DNA from: Acinetobacter populi
GTDB taxonomy: Bacteria > Pseudomonadota > Gammaproteobacteria > Pseudomonadales > Moraxellaceae
Assembly (NCBI RefSeq): GCF_002174125.1
Contig: NZ_NEXX01000005.1
Location: 124,001-188,000 of the forward strand
DNA: 64,000 bases
Reading direction: 5' to 3'
The translations under genes were made by a program, and so were the position numbers. The notes under the pieces were generated by a model. It was not told the DNA's origin. It ran no database searches and saw only the letters and a list, made by a program, of their open reading frames with translations. Below are positions 34,282 to 42,882 of the stretch, one piece after another (position 1 is the stretch's first letter; every line of letters begins with the position of its first letter).

Positions 34282-34605
34282 TTATAGGCTGATTTCTGTA
34301 TTCGAATGACCTAAACTAATTCCAATAGTGAGTTTGTCTGTAGACACAGGATCTAATGTTTCAGGATAAGGTAAGGCAATAAATGCAGGTTTGGACAATT
34401 TTAATGGCTGAACCGCTTGTTCAACCTCCATAAGGCGGATCCATTTAGATACGAGATTTGCGTTCAGGCCATACTGTAAAGCGACCGAAGCAATAGAGGT
34501 ATCAGGTTATTGGCAGGCTTGAACGACACGATGTTTAAATTCAGCACTGTATATTCTTCTTTTTCTGGTGGCAGATATAGTGGATATCTGGTTATGAGTC
34601 GTCAT
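34282..34605 (-). pseudogene. tnpA: IS66 TnpA (Orf1) relic
   Basis: From 34605 the frame reads RKRRIYSAEFKHRVVQACQ, then TAA at 34507-34509, then PDTSIASVALQYGLNANLVS and KWIRLMEV up to a stop at 34282. This is the HTH protein Orf1 of IS66 elements with one in-frame stop. Confidence 0.8.
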
Positions 34606-34934
34606 AAATTTAGTCCCCACTTAAAAATAAGTGGGGACTAAATTAAGGCTTATAGGAGCGCTTGATAAGGTGTGTTTAGCGGATACTTACCGCTGTCTAT
34701 AATTGTCTGTAAATCCATAAATAGGTGTCCACTTAGTTGTTAGTGGATACTATCGGGGCATTGAATCTTTAGCAATAGGGTAGTTCACTGGATGCTTACC
34801 GAAAAAGTATATCAAACTACAAATCTTAGAAAGCTACCATTGAAAAATAAATTTAATCCTATATTTGGTATTCTTTTGATTATAAAAATAACATTTTAGT
34901 TGATGAATAATATTAAATTCATATTTAATATTAT

Positions 34935-35160
34935 TCACTTATCTATTTTATTAAACAAGGCTAAAATTTCATCTTGATGCATACTGTCGAAGTCTTGTGG
35001 AATATTGATTGGCATAAACCCAATACGTTGCGATGTTTTTTGGGAATAGGGTAAAACCTGTGCAACAGGCTTACCTTCTTTTATAATGATAAAAGGCTGG
35101 TTTTGATCAAGCAATTCAGACAAATGCACCGTTGCCTCATAAATATCTATTATTTTCATT
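34935..35160 (-). CDS. Phd/YefM-type antitoxin, apparently orphan
   Basis: About 74 residues from the ATG at 35160. MKIIDIYEATVHLSELLDQ and PFIIIKEGKPVAQVLPY are the Phd/YefM DNA-binding fold (...A..HLS.LL......I...G.PVA.L.P). Antitoxins of this type normally have a VapC/Doc/RelE toxin gene right behind them. Here the next gene downstream is the IS66 relic at 34799, with only 135 AT-rich bases between, so the toxin seems lost. It may act as an orphan repressor or anti-addiction gene. Confidence 0.75.
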
Positions 35161-35259
35161 TTATGCCTCAAAAACTAAAAAATAACATTTCAAATGGGGC
35201 TTGTCTGTAAAAATAAAAACTAACCATGGCTAAAATTCACATTTTAGCCATGTTATTTT

Positions 35260-35532
35260 TCAAATCAAATTAACTAAGTTCATAAATTGATAGCGAATAA
35301 ATGCTTTCAAATCATCAATTACATATTCATGTTTATAGATATCAATCATCCTTTGACTCCATACTCTTAATACTTGATGATCATTCATAAAAGATGTGCT
35401 ATCCAATAGAAATGCAAGATTATTTAAAGGGGCAATATAAAATTCAGATATAAGCTCTCTCGCCATCTGGTCAGCCAAACGACTCACAACGACATCACAA
35501 TAAAAAGATTTTGCTAGAATAGAACTACTCAT
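35260..35532 (-). CDS. Hypothetical small protein behind the integrase
   Basis: 90 residues, mostly helical (SILAKSFYCDVVVSRLADQM, FIAPLNN-like middle, IDIYKHEYVIDDLKAFIRY). The ATG at 35532 overlaps the integrase stop (TGATG), with GGAGGAG from the end of the integrase gene acting as ribosome-binding site, so the two are coupled. No family recognised. Confidence 0.55.
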   Translation of the reverse strand: MSSSILAKSFYCDVVVSRLADQMARELISEFYIAPLNNLAFLLDSTSFMNDHQVLRVWSQRMIDIYKHEYVIDDLKAFIRYQFMNLVNLI

Positions 35533-36707
35533 CACATCTCCTCCATTGTTTTTAATTTATCTAGCATTGCTTCAAAAGCACTGCCATCACGTCGAGTCAT
35601 ATTTGGTACATAACGACTATAAACACGAAATAACATTTCAGTTGTAGAATGACCTAATTGTCTCGCAATCCATTCAGGATTCTCTCCTGCTGATAACCAT
35701 AAAGTGGCTGCTGTGTGGCGACTTTGATACGCTCTTCTAGATTCAAGTCCTAAATGTCGTAATAACGGATGCCAGACTCTACGATTAACCAGCCTATAAT
35801 CTAATGCCTCACCAGTACGATTGCAGAAAACAAAATCTGAACGTTTATAAGTAAGTTGTTTCTGTGTAAGGAGAGCCTCGTAGACTTTTGGACTCATCTG
35901 AATTGTACGATTAGAACCATCGGTTTTTGTTGGTCCTAGAATCCCATTCACAAGAGCTTCTTTTATATAAATTTCACGACGTTCAAAATTCACATTTTTC
36001 CATTTTAGACCGTCTATTTCACTGGTACGCAATCCTGTAAAAAAGCGGACAGTGTAATAAGGTTTAAAATCCTCTCGAACTGTCATAAGAATTTTATGTA
36101 CCTCCACTAAAGTAAATGGCATCACTTCTGCTTTAGGTTCTTTAAGGTTCTTAATATTTTTAAAGGGCGATTCAAAACTGTATCTTTCAGCAGCTTCATT
36201 GAGTATCATACGTAGTACTGTCATGATTTGATTGATCCTTGATGGTAATAGGCATTTTTGTTTTTTTCCGTGCTCAACTTTGGCGAGGGAAGCACGAAAA
36301 GCAAGAATGCTTTCTTTATTAATCTTCATTAATACAACATGACCAAATACTGGTTTCAGATATTTTGTCATAACAATATTTATTTTTTCCTTATAACTTG
36401 GACGCCATTCAACCTCTTTTTCAAGTAACCAAATTTGATAAAAGGTTTCAAAAGTAGGTGTTTTCGTTTCAACTACCAACTGCTGATTTTTTATCGACTG
36501 TATTTCTTTAAGCTGTTTACTCTTTGGAAAGTATTTTGCGTAATCAAATATGCCCAATAAAATTTCAGCTTCTATACGCTCCAAAATTTTTCCTAACTTT
36601 TTACGATTAGTTTGATTATCTTTTAAAGATGTCACCTCTCGACAACGTTTATTTAGATATCGAAAATCCACATAGAGATTGCCATATCTTGTAGTAATAT
36701 TTCCCAT
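35532..36707 (-). CDS. Tyrosine-type site-specific integrase
   Basis: 391 residues, the standard phage-integrase size. N-terminal arm-binding region (MGNITTRYGNLYVDFRYLNK), a core-binding SAM-like domain about 86-180, then the catalytic domain: Arg227 (FFTGLRTSEIDGLKW), Lys261 (GPTKTDGSNR), Arg330-His331 (AYQSRHTAATLW), Gly352-His353 (ARQLGHSTTEM) and Tyr363 or Tyr366 (RVYSRYVPN). The first His of box II is replaced by Tyr327, a known variation. It lies 0.8 kb from tRNA-Gly, facing away from it, with an excisionase-like gene just upstream, so it probably integrated the island at the tRNA. Confidence 0.92.
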   Translation of the reverse strand: MGNITTRYGNLYVDFRYLNKRCREVTSLKDNQTNRKKLGKILERIEAEILLGIFDYAKYFPKSKQLKEIQSIKNQQLVVETKTPTFETFYQIWLLEKEVEWRPSYKEKINIVMTKYLKPVFGHVVLMKINKESILAFRASLAKVEHGKKQKCLLPSRINQIMTVLRMILNEAAERYSFESPFKNIKNLKEPKAEVMPFTLVEVHKILMTVREDFKPYYTVRFFTGLRTSEIDGLKWKNVNFERREIYIKEALVNGILGPTKTDGSNRTIQMSPKVYEALLTQKQLTYKRSDFVFCNRTGEALDYRLVNRRVWHPLLRHLGLESRRAYQSRHTAATLWLSAGENPEWIARQLGHSTTEMLFRVYSRYVPNMTRRDGSAFEAMLDKLKTMEEM

Positions 36708-36719
36708 AGCATTGCTCTC

Positions 36720-36935
36720 CTATTGCAAACATAAAGAACTAAGATTTGCTAACAGAGGCTTCGTCATATCTTCTTCAATACGCTCCCAAATATATAAAAT
36801 TTTCCGCCCGCCAAAAGGGCGAATGTAATGCACACCTTCGATAAGAACGGAATCTTTTAACTGATTTCGAATAGTTCGCTCGTTATAATGGATTCGATCC
36901 GATAGTTCTTTGGTTGTAAGATATGTTAGACTCAT
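36720..36935 (-). CDS. Excisionase-like small DNA-binding protein
   Basis: 71 residues. MSLTYLTTKELSDRIHYNER, TIRNQLKDSVLIEGVHY and FGGRKILYIWERIEED form a winged helix like AlpA/Xis or MerR-type excisionases. The gene ends 12 bases before the integrase start on the same strand, where an Xis is expected. Function is inferred. Confidence 0.7.
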   Translation of the reverse strand: MSLTYLTTKELSDRIHYNERTIRNQLKDSVLIEGVHYIRPFGGRKILYIWERIEEDMTKPLLANLSSLCLQ

Positions 36936-37048
36936 AAAACTGCTTCCTTATAAAATTTATCACAATAAAGGTAAAAACTACCCTTAAGGTGATATTAGCA
37001 TAATTTTATCTCAAAGCAAGTTATTTTTACCATAAAGGAGGTAATTTT

Positions 37049-37291
37049 GTGATTGTTTGTAATTTGCCGGTTCTTTTAGCAGAACGAAGAATGAAAGTAT
37101 CGGATTTAGTCCGTGCCACGGGAATGAGTAAAACGACCTTACATAAACTTTATAATGGTCAATCAACAAGGATTGATTTTGAAACACTCGAAAAAATTTG
37201 TGCTTTATTAAAAGTCGATGTAGGTGATATTTTGATTTATAAAACAGAAACCGATTCTAATACAAAAGAATCAACAGAAAGTCCTAAATAG
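37049..37291 (+). CDS. XRE/Cro-type repressor
   Basis: 80 residues, a single HTH_3/HTH_26 domain: LLAERRMKVSDLVRATGMSK, TTLHKLYNGQSTRIDFETLE, KICALLKVDVGDIL. GTG start with a near-perfect AAAGGAGG eight bases upstream. It is divergent from the excisionase and integrase genes, the standard layout for a repressor that controls an integration module. A terminator follows. Confidence 0.8.
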   Translation: MIVCNLPVLLAERRMKVSDLVRATGMSKTTLHKLYNGQSTRIDFETLEKICALLKVDVGDILIYKTETDSNTKESTESPK

Positions 37292-37303
37292 AATTCCTAA
37301 ATA

Positions 37304-37333
37304 AAAAGTGCCTTGGCACTTTTAGTCTTTTTT
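37304..37333 (+). terminator. Terminator after the XRE repressor
   Basis: Perfect AAAAGTGCC/GGCACTTTT stem with a two-base TT loop, 13 bases after the stop codon, followed by a run of T at 37327-37334. Confidence 0.8.
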
Positions 37334-37446
37334 TGGTCACTTTTGGTCACTTTTTTCCCATCAACTGGAAAGGGCTTGACTTTTCTGAAGTCTTTAAATG
37401 ATTAAAACGGTTTATTTTTAACTCTTTAAGCAATTGAAAATATAAT

Positions 37447-37479
37447 AAAAAAAGCCCCAATCATTTGATTGAGGCTTTT
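37447..37479 (-). terminator. Terminator of tRNA-Gly
   Basis: AAAAGCC.CAATCA pairs with TGATTG.GGCTTTT. On the minus strand it lies just downstream of tRNA-Gly and is followed by a T-run (A-run at 37447-37453 on the plus strand). Confidence 0.75.
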
Positions 37480-37486
37480 AAGAATT

Positions 37487-37562
<76 letters not shown>

Positions 37563-37571
37563 ATGCCGCAC

Positions 37572-37599
37572 ATAATAACGTATTCCAAAATTAGGTCAA
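37572..37599 (-). promoter_or_regulatory. Promoter of tRNA-Gly
   Basis: On the minus strand TTGACC (37599-37594), a 16-base spacer and TATTAT (37577-37572) lie 10 bases before the mature tRNA start. Confidence 0.65.
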
Positions 37600-37754
37600 G
37601 AAATTTTTCTCAATTACTTGATTAATTGCCGAAATTATCAGCATATTTCAATTTTAAGCAAGATGGATATGCAATTTTTATACGGAAATTTATCTCCTAA
37701 ACCCGTAGAATACATGACATCAACAATATTAAAATTTTTTAAAATGGAGTGACA

Positions 37755-38558
37755 ATGAAATTTTTTACTGCCACGATTTTAGCTGCTGCTTTGGCATTTA
37801 CAGCAGGGTGTTCCAGCACGACATTAACCAGTACAACAGGTGTGGATCGCAAACAGTTTTTGATTGTTTCAGATGCCGAAGTAAACAGCCTTTCGGCACA
37901 AAGTTATGCCCAACTTCTGACGCAAGCCAAATCGCAAGGTGCATTAAATACCAATAGCGCCCAATATGCACGGTTACAAACAATTGCCAACCGCCTGATT
38001 CCACAGGCCAAAGTTCTTCGTCCGGAAGCAGCCACATGGAAATGGGAAGTTAATTTAATTAAAAGTAATGAATTAAATGCCTTTTGTGCGCCTGGGGGCA
38101 AGATCATGTTCTATACGGGGATTATTGATCGTTTAAATTTAAGTGATGATGAAATCGCTGCAATCATGGGACATGAGATGGCACATGCATTACGTGAACA
38201 TGGTCGTGAAAATGTTTCTCGTGCTTACGCTCAACAAGCAGGTTTAGGTATTCTGGCTGCGGCTACAGGAATGACGGAAGGACAGACGCAATTGGCAGGG
38301 CTGGTAAGTCAGGTTGGGGTAAGTCTACCCAACAGCAGAACTCAGGAAACCGAAGCCGATGTTTTGGGGCTAGAGCTGATGGCCCGTGCCGGCTATAACC
38401 CACAGGCAGCAGTGACTTTATGGCAAAAAATGATGGCAGCGAATCAATCCGGTTCCCCACAATTTTTAAGTACGCATCCTAATCCAGCCAATCGTATTCA
38501 GAACCTGCAATCACTGATTCCCAAAGTGATGCCGCTTTATCAGCAGGCCAAACGCTAG
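37755..38558 (+). CDS. M48-family metallopeptidase lipoprotein
   Basis: About 267 residues. Lipoprotein signal MKFFTATILAAALAFTAGC with Cys near residue 19, then a gluzincin domain with GHEMAHALREHG (HExxH) and the downstream Glu in QETEADVLGLELM. Periplasmic M48 proteins (YcaL/LoiP type) degrade misfolded outer membrane proteins. The ATG at 37755 has GGAG five bases upstream. Monocistronic by context. Confidence 0.92.
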   Translation: MKFFTATILAAALAFTAGCSSTTLTSTTGVDRKQFLIVSDAEVNSLSAQSYAQLLTQAKSQGALNTNSAQYARLQTIANRLIPQAKVLRPEAATWKWEVNLIKSNELNAFCAPGGKIMFYTGIIDRLNLSDDEIAAIMGHEMAHALREHGRENVSRAYAQQAGLGILAAATGMTEGQTQLAGLVSQVGVSLPNSRTQETEADVLGLELMARAGYNPQAAVTLWQKMMAANQSGSPQFLSTHPNPANRIQNLQSLIPKVMPLYQQAKR

Positions 38559-38563
38559 AAGGT

Positions 38564-39103
38564 TTACGAATATAAATAGTCATGTGTAGTTTGTATATCC
38601 GCAAAGTTTGACAATGCACTTAAATATGCAAGCTGCACCTGATGTGCTGCAACAGTTTGTCCATCAAACTGCAAAGTTCTGGTCGCTGTTGCATCGCTAA
38701 TTAAAATAGGTTGATAACCCAATTCTTTCGCTGCCCGTGTGGTTGAATCAATACACATATGTGTCATCATGCCGACAATCACCAGTTGCTCAATCCCTTG
38801 TTCCAGAAGAATCTGTTGCAAGCGGGTTTGATAAAAACTATTTGGATATTTTTTTGCAACCAAAATGGCATCTGTTGTATATCTTAAATCCTGATGCAAT
38901 TGTACACCGTTACTGTTTTCCCTAAAAAATGGCGCATCACTTGCTGCAATATGCTGGACATAAATAATCGGTAGACTTTGTTTTAAAAAATGATCTTCCA
39001 ACTGGTTAATCTGCATTAAAGCCTGTTCCGGTTCTACCAATTCCATATCGCCTGCTTTAAAATAATCATTTTGTACATCAATAATTAATAATGCCTGTTT
39101 CAT
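38564..39103 (-). CDS. Cysteine hydrolase, isochorismatase family
   Basis: 179 residues. The catalytic triad is visible: Asp9 (LLIIDVQNDYF), a Lys at 84/85 (VAKKYPNSFY) and Cys117 (GMMTHMCIDSTTRAAKELG). The family hydrolyses isochorismate, nicotinamide, N-carbamoyl compounds or similar. The preserved Cys supports an amidohydrolase. The substrate is unknown. It is divergent from an AsnC-type regulator, which may control it. Confidence 0.9.
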   Translation of the reverse strand: MKQALLIIDVQNDYFKAGDMELVEPEQALMQINQLEDHFLKQSLPIIYVQHIAASDAPFFRENSNGVQLHQDLRYTTDAILVAKKYPNSFYQTRLQQILLEQGIEQLVIVGMMTHMCIDSTTRAAKELGYQPILISDATATRTLQFDGQTVAAHQVQLAYLSALSNFADIQTTHDYLYS

Positions 39104-39201
39104 TGACTTATCCTACGGTTAAAATCTCGTCTATAAGGTAGACTTAAATTTCACCGCAACATACAATTTCATGAAAGCCTTGTTAAGAAATTTCTTTCAC
39201 T

Positions 39202-39615
39202 GTGAAAATAAATGATCGTATTGACGATATTGATTTAAAAATTATCGAATTACTCCAACAGGATTGCCGACAATCCCATAAGGAAATTGGTGAAAAAGTT
39301 CATCGCACGGGTCAGGCAGTTGGCGTAAGGATCAATCATCTGATCGATCAAAATATTATTCAGAGCTACACTGTCAAAATTCAGTATCAACACAAACAAT
39401 TTATACAATTATTTTTAAATGACCATTATTTTGCTGAAATAGAATCCATTGTTCAAAAATTTGATCAGATTGATGAGTTTTATAAGATTATGGGAGATGC
39501 ATGCTATATGGTTGTCGCACATTTTGATCCCATGCAATTAGTAAAATTTATAGAAGGTATTTCGATATATTGTCGTTATTCAGTTAGTACTGTGCTTCGT
39601 GAGGTGAAAGCATAA
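39202..39615 (+). CDS. Lrp/AsnC-family transcriptional regulator
   Basis: 137 residues, GTG start. N-terminal HTH DDIDLKIIELLQQDCRQSHK, then EIGEKVHRTGQAVGVRINHL. The C-terminal part is a shortened RAM-like effector domain (FYKIMGDACYMVVAHFDPMQ). It is divergent from the isochorismatase-family gene, about 98 bases apart, a frequent pairing. Confidence 0.85.
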   Translation: MKINDRIDDIDLKIIELLQQDCRQSHKEIGEKVHRTGQAVGVRINHLIDQNIIQSYTVKIQYQHKQFIQLFLNDHYFAEIESIVQKFDQIDEFYKIMGDACYMVVAHFDPMQLVKFIEGISIYCRYSVSTVLREVKA

Positions 39616-39702
39616 CTCTACTTTGCACTAGACCATAGGCTTTTGTCACTTTTTATTCCGCTATGCTACACTGCAATGAAAGCTATTTTTTAAGCAGGCC
39701 AG

Positions 39703-40023
39703 ATGATGTCTTTACAAGCTCAACTCGAACAATTACTCCAGCCTTTATCTGCCGAATATCTGGAAATTTTAAATGAATCTTCCGGACATGGCGGATATTT
39801 CCCCGGTAAGGAAAGTCATTTTAAAGTGACTGTGGTCAGCCCAGTATTTGAAGGTTTAGGTTTGGTCAAACGCCATCAAAAAGTATATGCGCTGGTGGGC
39901 GATTTATTGGCCCCGGCAAAAATCCATGCGCTGGCAATTCATGCCTATACCCCACAAGAATGGACAGGTGAACGTCCAGACAGTCCGGCATGTGCCCATG
40001 CACCAAAAACTGAAAACTCTTAA
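39703..40023 (+). CDS. bolA: BolA-family protein
   Basis: 106 residues. SGHGGYFPGKESHFKVTVVS, a loop and RHQKVYALVGDLL, then IHALAIHAYTPQEW are the BolA/YrbA class II KH-like fold with a conserved His in the IHAL.I region. BolA proteins work with monothiol glutaredoxins in iron–sulfur trafficking. Two ATGs lie at the start. The next gene begins 11 bases after the stop. Confidence 0.92.
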   Translation: MMSLQAQLEQLLQPLSAEYLEILNESSGHGGYFPGKESHFKVTVVSPVFEGLGLVKRHQKVYALVGDLLAPAKIHALAIHAYTPQEWTGERPDSPACAHAPKTENS

Positions 40024-40034
40024 ATCTGGGATCA

Positions 40035-40427
40035 ATGATGGATACAGACATTTTTAAATTTGTTCACATCATCGTAGCATATATGGCATTTACTCTTTTG
40101 CTGTTACGCACATTCCCGATTTTAATTCAAAGCCGCTGGCAAGAAAAACGTACTACGTCTAACAAGATTTTCGTCGCTTTACAACACTTGAGTTATAGTA
40201 TTCTGGTGTTATCGGGTTTATGGTTATTATGGAAGATTAATTTTCAGGTTGAAGCATGGTTTTATGCCAAAATCATTTTGTTTATAGTGGTGTTATCCGC
40301 TTCAGCAAAAGCCTTTAAACGTCGTCCTGATATTTTATTGATACAAAGACAAGCTGGCCTAGTCATTGCCATTACTGCTTATTTTGCCATCTTTGGGCTC
40401 ATTTTACTCAAGCCACAGTTTGGATAA
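40035..40427 (+). CDS. SirB2-type inner membrane protein
   Basis: 130 residues with four transmembrane segments (about 8-25, 43-62, 70-87, 100-122). FVHIIVAYMAFTLLLLRTFP and LQHLSYSILVLSGLWL match the SirB family of invasion-regulator-like membrane proteins of unknown biochemical role. It follows bolA closely, probably in one operon. Confidence 0.75.
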   Translation: MMDTDIFKFVHIIVAYMAFTLLLLRTFPILIQSRWQEKRTTSNKIFVALQHLSYSILVLSGLWLLWKINFQVEAWFYAKIILFIVVLSASAKAFKRRPDILLIQRQAGLVIAITAYFAIFGLILLKPQFG

Positions 40428-40472
40428 ACCCGATCATTATCACCCTATAGTCATTAAAACAAGGAGAAATCA

Positions 40473-41312
40473 ATGATTACACGTGTGGTCTTTAATCAGA
40501 AAGGTGGTGTTGGTAAATCCAGCATCACTGTCAATCTTGCTGCCATCAGTGCAGTACAGGGTTATCGCACGCTGGTCATTGATCTGGATCCACAATCGAA
40601 TTCCAGCCAGTATATTCTGGGTGGTTCAAATGAAAGTAGCCAAACCCTACCGACTTTTAATCCCAATATTTATAATTTTTTTGAAGAAGTCGTCGGTAAT
40701 ACACAGGCAAAAGGCCTGATTGGTTCGGCAATTGGTTCATTGCTTAGCAGTAAACCCAAAGGACTGGAAGCGGTCATTCATCAAAGTCCTTTTGCAAATC
40801 TTTCAGTCATTCCTGCCCATGCCGAATTGGGCGCATTAGAACATGTGCTGGAATCCAAACATAAAATTTATAAATTAAGAGATGCCATTAAAAAACTCGA
40901 TGCTCATTTTGACCGGATTTATATTGATACCCCACCGGCATTTAACTTCTTTACATTGTCTGCGTTAATCGCTGCCGATCGGGTGTTAATTCCTTTTGAC
41001 TGTGATGTATTTTCTCATCGTGCTTTACTCACTTTATTAGAAAATGTGGTAGAAACTCGTCAGGATCATAACGATCAGTTAAGTGTGGAAGGCGTTATCG
41101 TCAATCAATTTCAGTCTCAGGCAAAACTGCCACGCGAAATTGTTACGCAATTGCGTCAAGATCAACTGCCAGTTTTTGCGACCATGCTACCGCCATCGGT
41201 GATTATGAAAGAATCACATATTAAAAATTTACCCTTGATTCATTTGGCAGCAGATCACAAACTCAGCCAAACCTATCGTCAATTATTTAATGAAATTGAA
41301 GGCATCCAATGA
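40473..41312 (+). CDS. ParA-family ATPase
   Basis: 279 residues. The deviant Walker A box is FNQKGGVGKSSITVNLAA. The Walker A' segment is TLVIDLDPQSNSSQ and Walker B is FDRIYIDTPPAFNF. No ParB gene is adjacent, so it is more likely an orphan ParA/MinD-like protein positioning some cell component than the chromosomal partition ATPase. GGAG lies just before the ATG. It overlaps the next lipoprotein gene by four bases (ATGA). Confidence 0.88.
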   Translation: MITRVVFNQKGGVGKSSITVNLAAISAVQGYRTLVIDLDPQSNSSQYILGGSNESSQTLPTFNPNIYNFFEEVVGNTQAKGLIGSAIGSLLSSKPKGLEAVIHQSPFANLSVIPAHAELGALEHVLESKHKIYKLRDAIKKLDAHFDRIYIDTPPAFNFFTLSALIAADRVLIPFDCDVFSHRALLTLLENVVETRQDHNDQLSVEGVIVNQFQSQAKLPREIVTQLRQDQLPVFATMLPPSVIMKESHIKNLPLIHLAADHKLSQTYRQLFNEIEGIQ

Positions 41313-41701
41313 AAACTTCTCTGATGTGTTTAATGCTTGCTACAGCAGTTGTAGCGACAGGCTGTGCAACCGGAAATATTAAACCTACTTATGTATCACC
41401 TACACAATATCAAGGCTTGGACTGCGCTCAATTACATGCTGAATATGCCAGAATCAATCAATATTTACAGCAAGGTGTAGAACCGGCAAAACGCACTGGT
41501 GTGGGCTTGGGTATTGGTTTAGGCGGTGGCTGGGGTCGTGGCGGATGGGGTTTTGGTCCAAGTGTATCGGTCAATATGGGACAATCCAGTGACAGCAAAC
41601 GGACGGAAATCGGCAGATTATTCGGGCAACAGGATGCAATTGAACAAGCGGCAAACTTTAAGAATTGCCCGATTCAGCATCCTCGTCAGAAAACGTCGTA
41701 A
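41309..41701 (+). CDS. Hypothetical glycine-rich lipoprotein
   Basis: 130 residues. Lipoprotein signal MKTSLMCLMLATAVVATGCA with Cys19. A Gly/Trp-rich middle (GLGIGLGGGWGRGGWGFG) and a short helix with Gln/Ala follow. It overlaps the ParA-like gene stop (ATGA), suggesting coupled translation and perhaps a joint function. No family recognised. Confidence 0.7.
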   Translation: MKTSLMCLMLATAVVATGCATGNIKPTYVSPTQYQGLDCAQLHAEYARINQYLQQGVEPAKRTGVGLGIGLGGGWGRGGWGFGPSVSVNMGQSSDSKRTEIGRLFGQQDAIEQAANFKNCPIQHPRQKTS

Positions 41702-42121
41702 TGCAATTCAAATTAGAAAAGTTTAATTAACCTCAGTTCTGGATAAAAATCTTTGTTTTGTATACATAAAATTAATTTTAATGAAAGAATCACGACGGAG
41801 TCTTACAAAATTAGGCATATTTCAGGATCAACTCACTTCGTCTTGCACTGCGATTGAAATATATTTCAATCTTGTTCAGGTTCGACCTGAGAGGCATTGC
41901 CTCGCAAGGCTTTCGGGAAAAGTAGGCAAAACCATTTGTCCGCTGCAAACTCGGTCAAATACCACCAAAAAATAAATTAATTGGAAAAACATTATTTTGC
42001 AGATAATTTGCTGACCTCGAACAAGCAGCGGACGCTGTTACGAAACTAATTACTTCTACTCATCTTATTCCTAATTCACGTTAATTAAACAGCAATATTC
42101 ATAGCAGTTCAATATTTGAGT
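41702..42121. other. 420-base gap with a perfect 20-bp palindrome
   Basis: No credible protein gene (a 64-codon ORF here has no family or ribosome-binding site). The perfect palindrome GATTGAAATATATTTCAATC lies at 41852-41871. The following stretch to about 41975 has a more GC-rich, structured look (CCTCGCAAGGC, TTTCGGGAAAAG) than the flanks. It may be an interspersed repeat or small RNA, but I cannot decide. Confidence 0.4.
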
Positions 42122-42754
42122 CTAGGCTTTTTTCTTGAATAATCGTTCACGTACAAATGCAATCAAAGCCGGCAGCACACTAATCAAAATAATGGCAAAA
42201 ATCACATAGGTAAAATTATCTTTAATGGCTGGAATATTGCCAAATAAATAACCAAGTAAAATAAAAGAACATACCCAGCATAGCGCGCCAATAATGTTAT
42301 AGCTTAAAAAATAGCGATAATGCATATGGCTAACACCGGCAACAAAGGGTGCGAAAGTACGGGCAAAGGGAATAAAACGGGCAAAAATAATGGTCTTGCC
42401 GCCATGCTTTGCAAAGAAGGCTTGGGTTTTATACAAATATTCCTTATTGATCCAGCGTGACTCTATTTCAAATACGCGCGGTCCAACATATTTACCGATA
42501 TGATAATTCAGCGTATCACCCAGTACAGCAGCCACAAACAGCAATAGAATCAATATCCAGGGATTCATTGCTCCCGTTGCTGCCAATGCACCTGCGGCAA
42601 ACAAAAGGCTGTCCCCCGGTAAAAATGGCATCACCACCAGACCAGTTTCGACAAAGATCACCAGAAATAGAATGACATAAATCCAGGTGCCATAATTGGT
42701 CACAAATTCAACCAGATGTTGATCCACATGCAAAATGAAATCAATAAGATACAT
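42122..42754 (-). CDS. DedA-family membrane protein
   Basis: 210 residues with several membrane segments. The family motif FARFIPFARTFAPFVAGVSH (R...G..R) is present, as is FVETGLVVMPFLPGDSLLF near the N-terminus. DedA/YqjA proteins are inner membrane lipid or proton-linked transporters needed for envelope homeostasis. Monocistronic on the minus strand. Confidence 0.93.
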   Translation of the reverse strand: MYLIDFILHVDQHLVEFVTNYGTWIYVILFLVIFVETGLVVMPFLPGDSLLFAAGALAATGAMNPWILILLLFVAAVLGDTLNYHIGKYVGPRVFEIESRWINKEYLYKTQAFFAKHGGKTIIFARFIPFARTFAPFVAGVSHMHYRYFLSYNIIGALCWVCSFILLGYLFGNIPAIKDNFTYVIFAIILISVLPALIAFVRERLFKKKA

Positions 42755-42882
42755 GATATTTATTAAATTAAAGAAAATATTGTCTCATGCTATCAGTAGT
42801 TGCCCTGAGATGCATTAAGCTTAATGCTTTTTATACAAATAATTTTCAAGCCTTCAATCCAGCAAGGTGAATTAAACTAGAT

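Larger units (their letters stand above)
32572..34799 (-). mobile_element. Decayed IS66-family insertion sequence
   Basis: Three minus-strand relics in the IS66 order tnpA–tnpB–tnpC lie between end-like repeats. Left end GTAAGCATCCGCTGAA is at 32572-32587. Right ends, read on the minus strand, are GTAAGTATCCGCTAAAC (ending at 34690) or GTAAGCATCCAGTGAAC (ending at 34799). The left end is also mirrored by a copy at 32610-32625, forming a hairpin. No 8-bp target duplication flanks either candidate end. All three genes carry stops or frameshifts, so the element is immobile. It lies between the CBASS effector and the Phd antitoxin. Confidence 0.8.

Noticed and set aside
33470..34309. Plus-strand ORFs across the IS66 relic
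   Set aside because: They lie opposite the degenerate tnpA-tnpC frames and show no family features.
37334..37362. Short direct repeat TTTTGGTCACTTTTGGTCACTT as an integrase attachment core
   Set aside because: It is only a two-unit tandem of about 10 bases next to a terminator and does not match the tRNA 3' end, the more likely attachment site.
40473..41312. Chromosome-partition parA of a parABS system or plasmid partition gene
   Set aside because: No parB, parS or replication gene is nearby and the surroundings are core genes, so an orphan ParA/MinD-like role is more likely.
41781..41975. 64-codon ORF in the gap after the glycine-rich lipoprotein
   Set aside because: No ribosome-binding site, no family and odd composition. 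It is probably a chance ORF in a structured or repeated segment.
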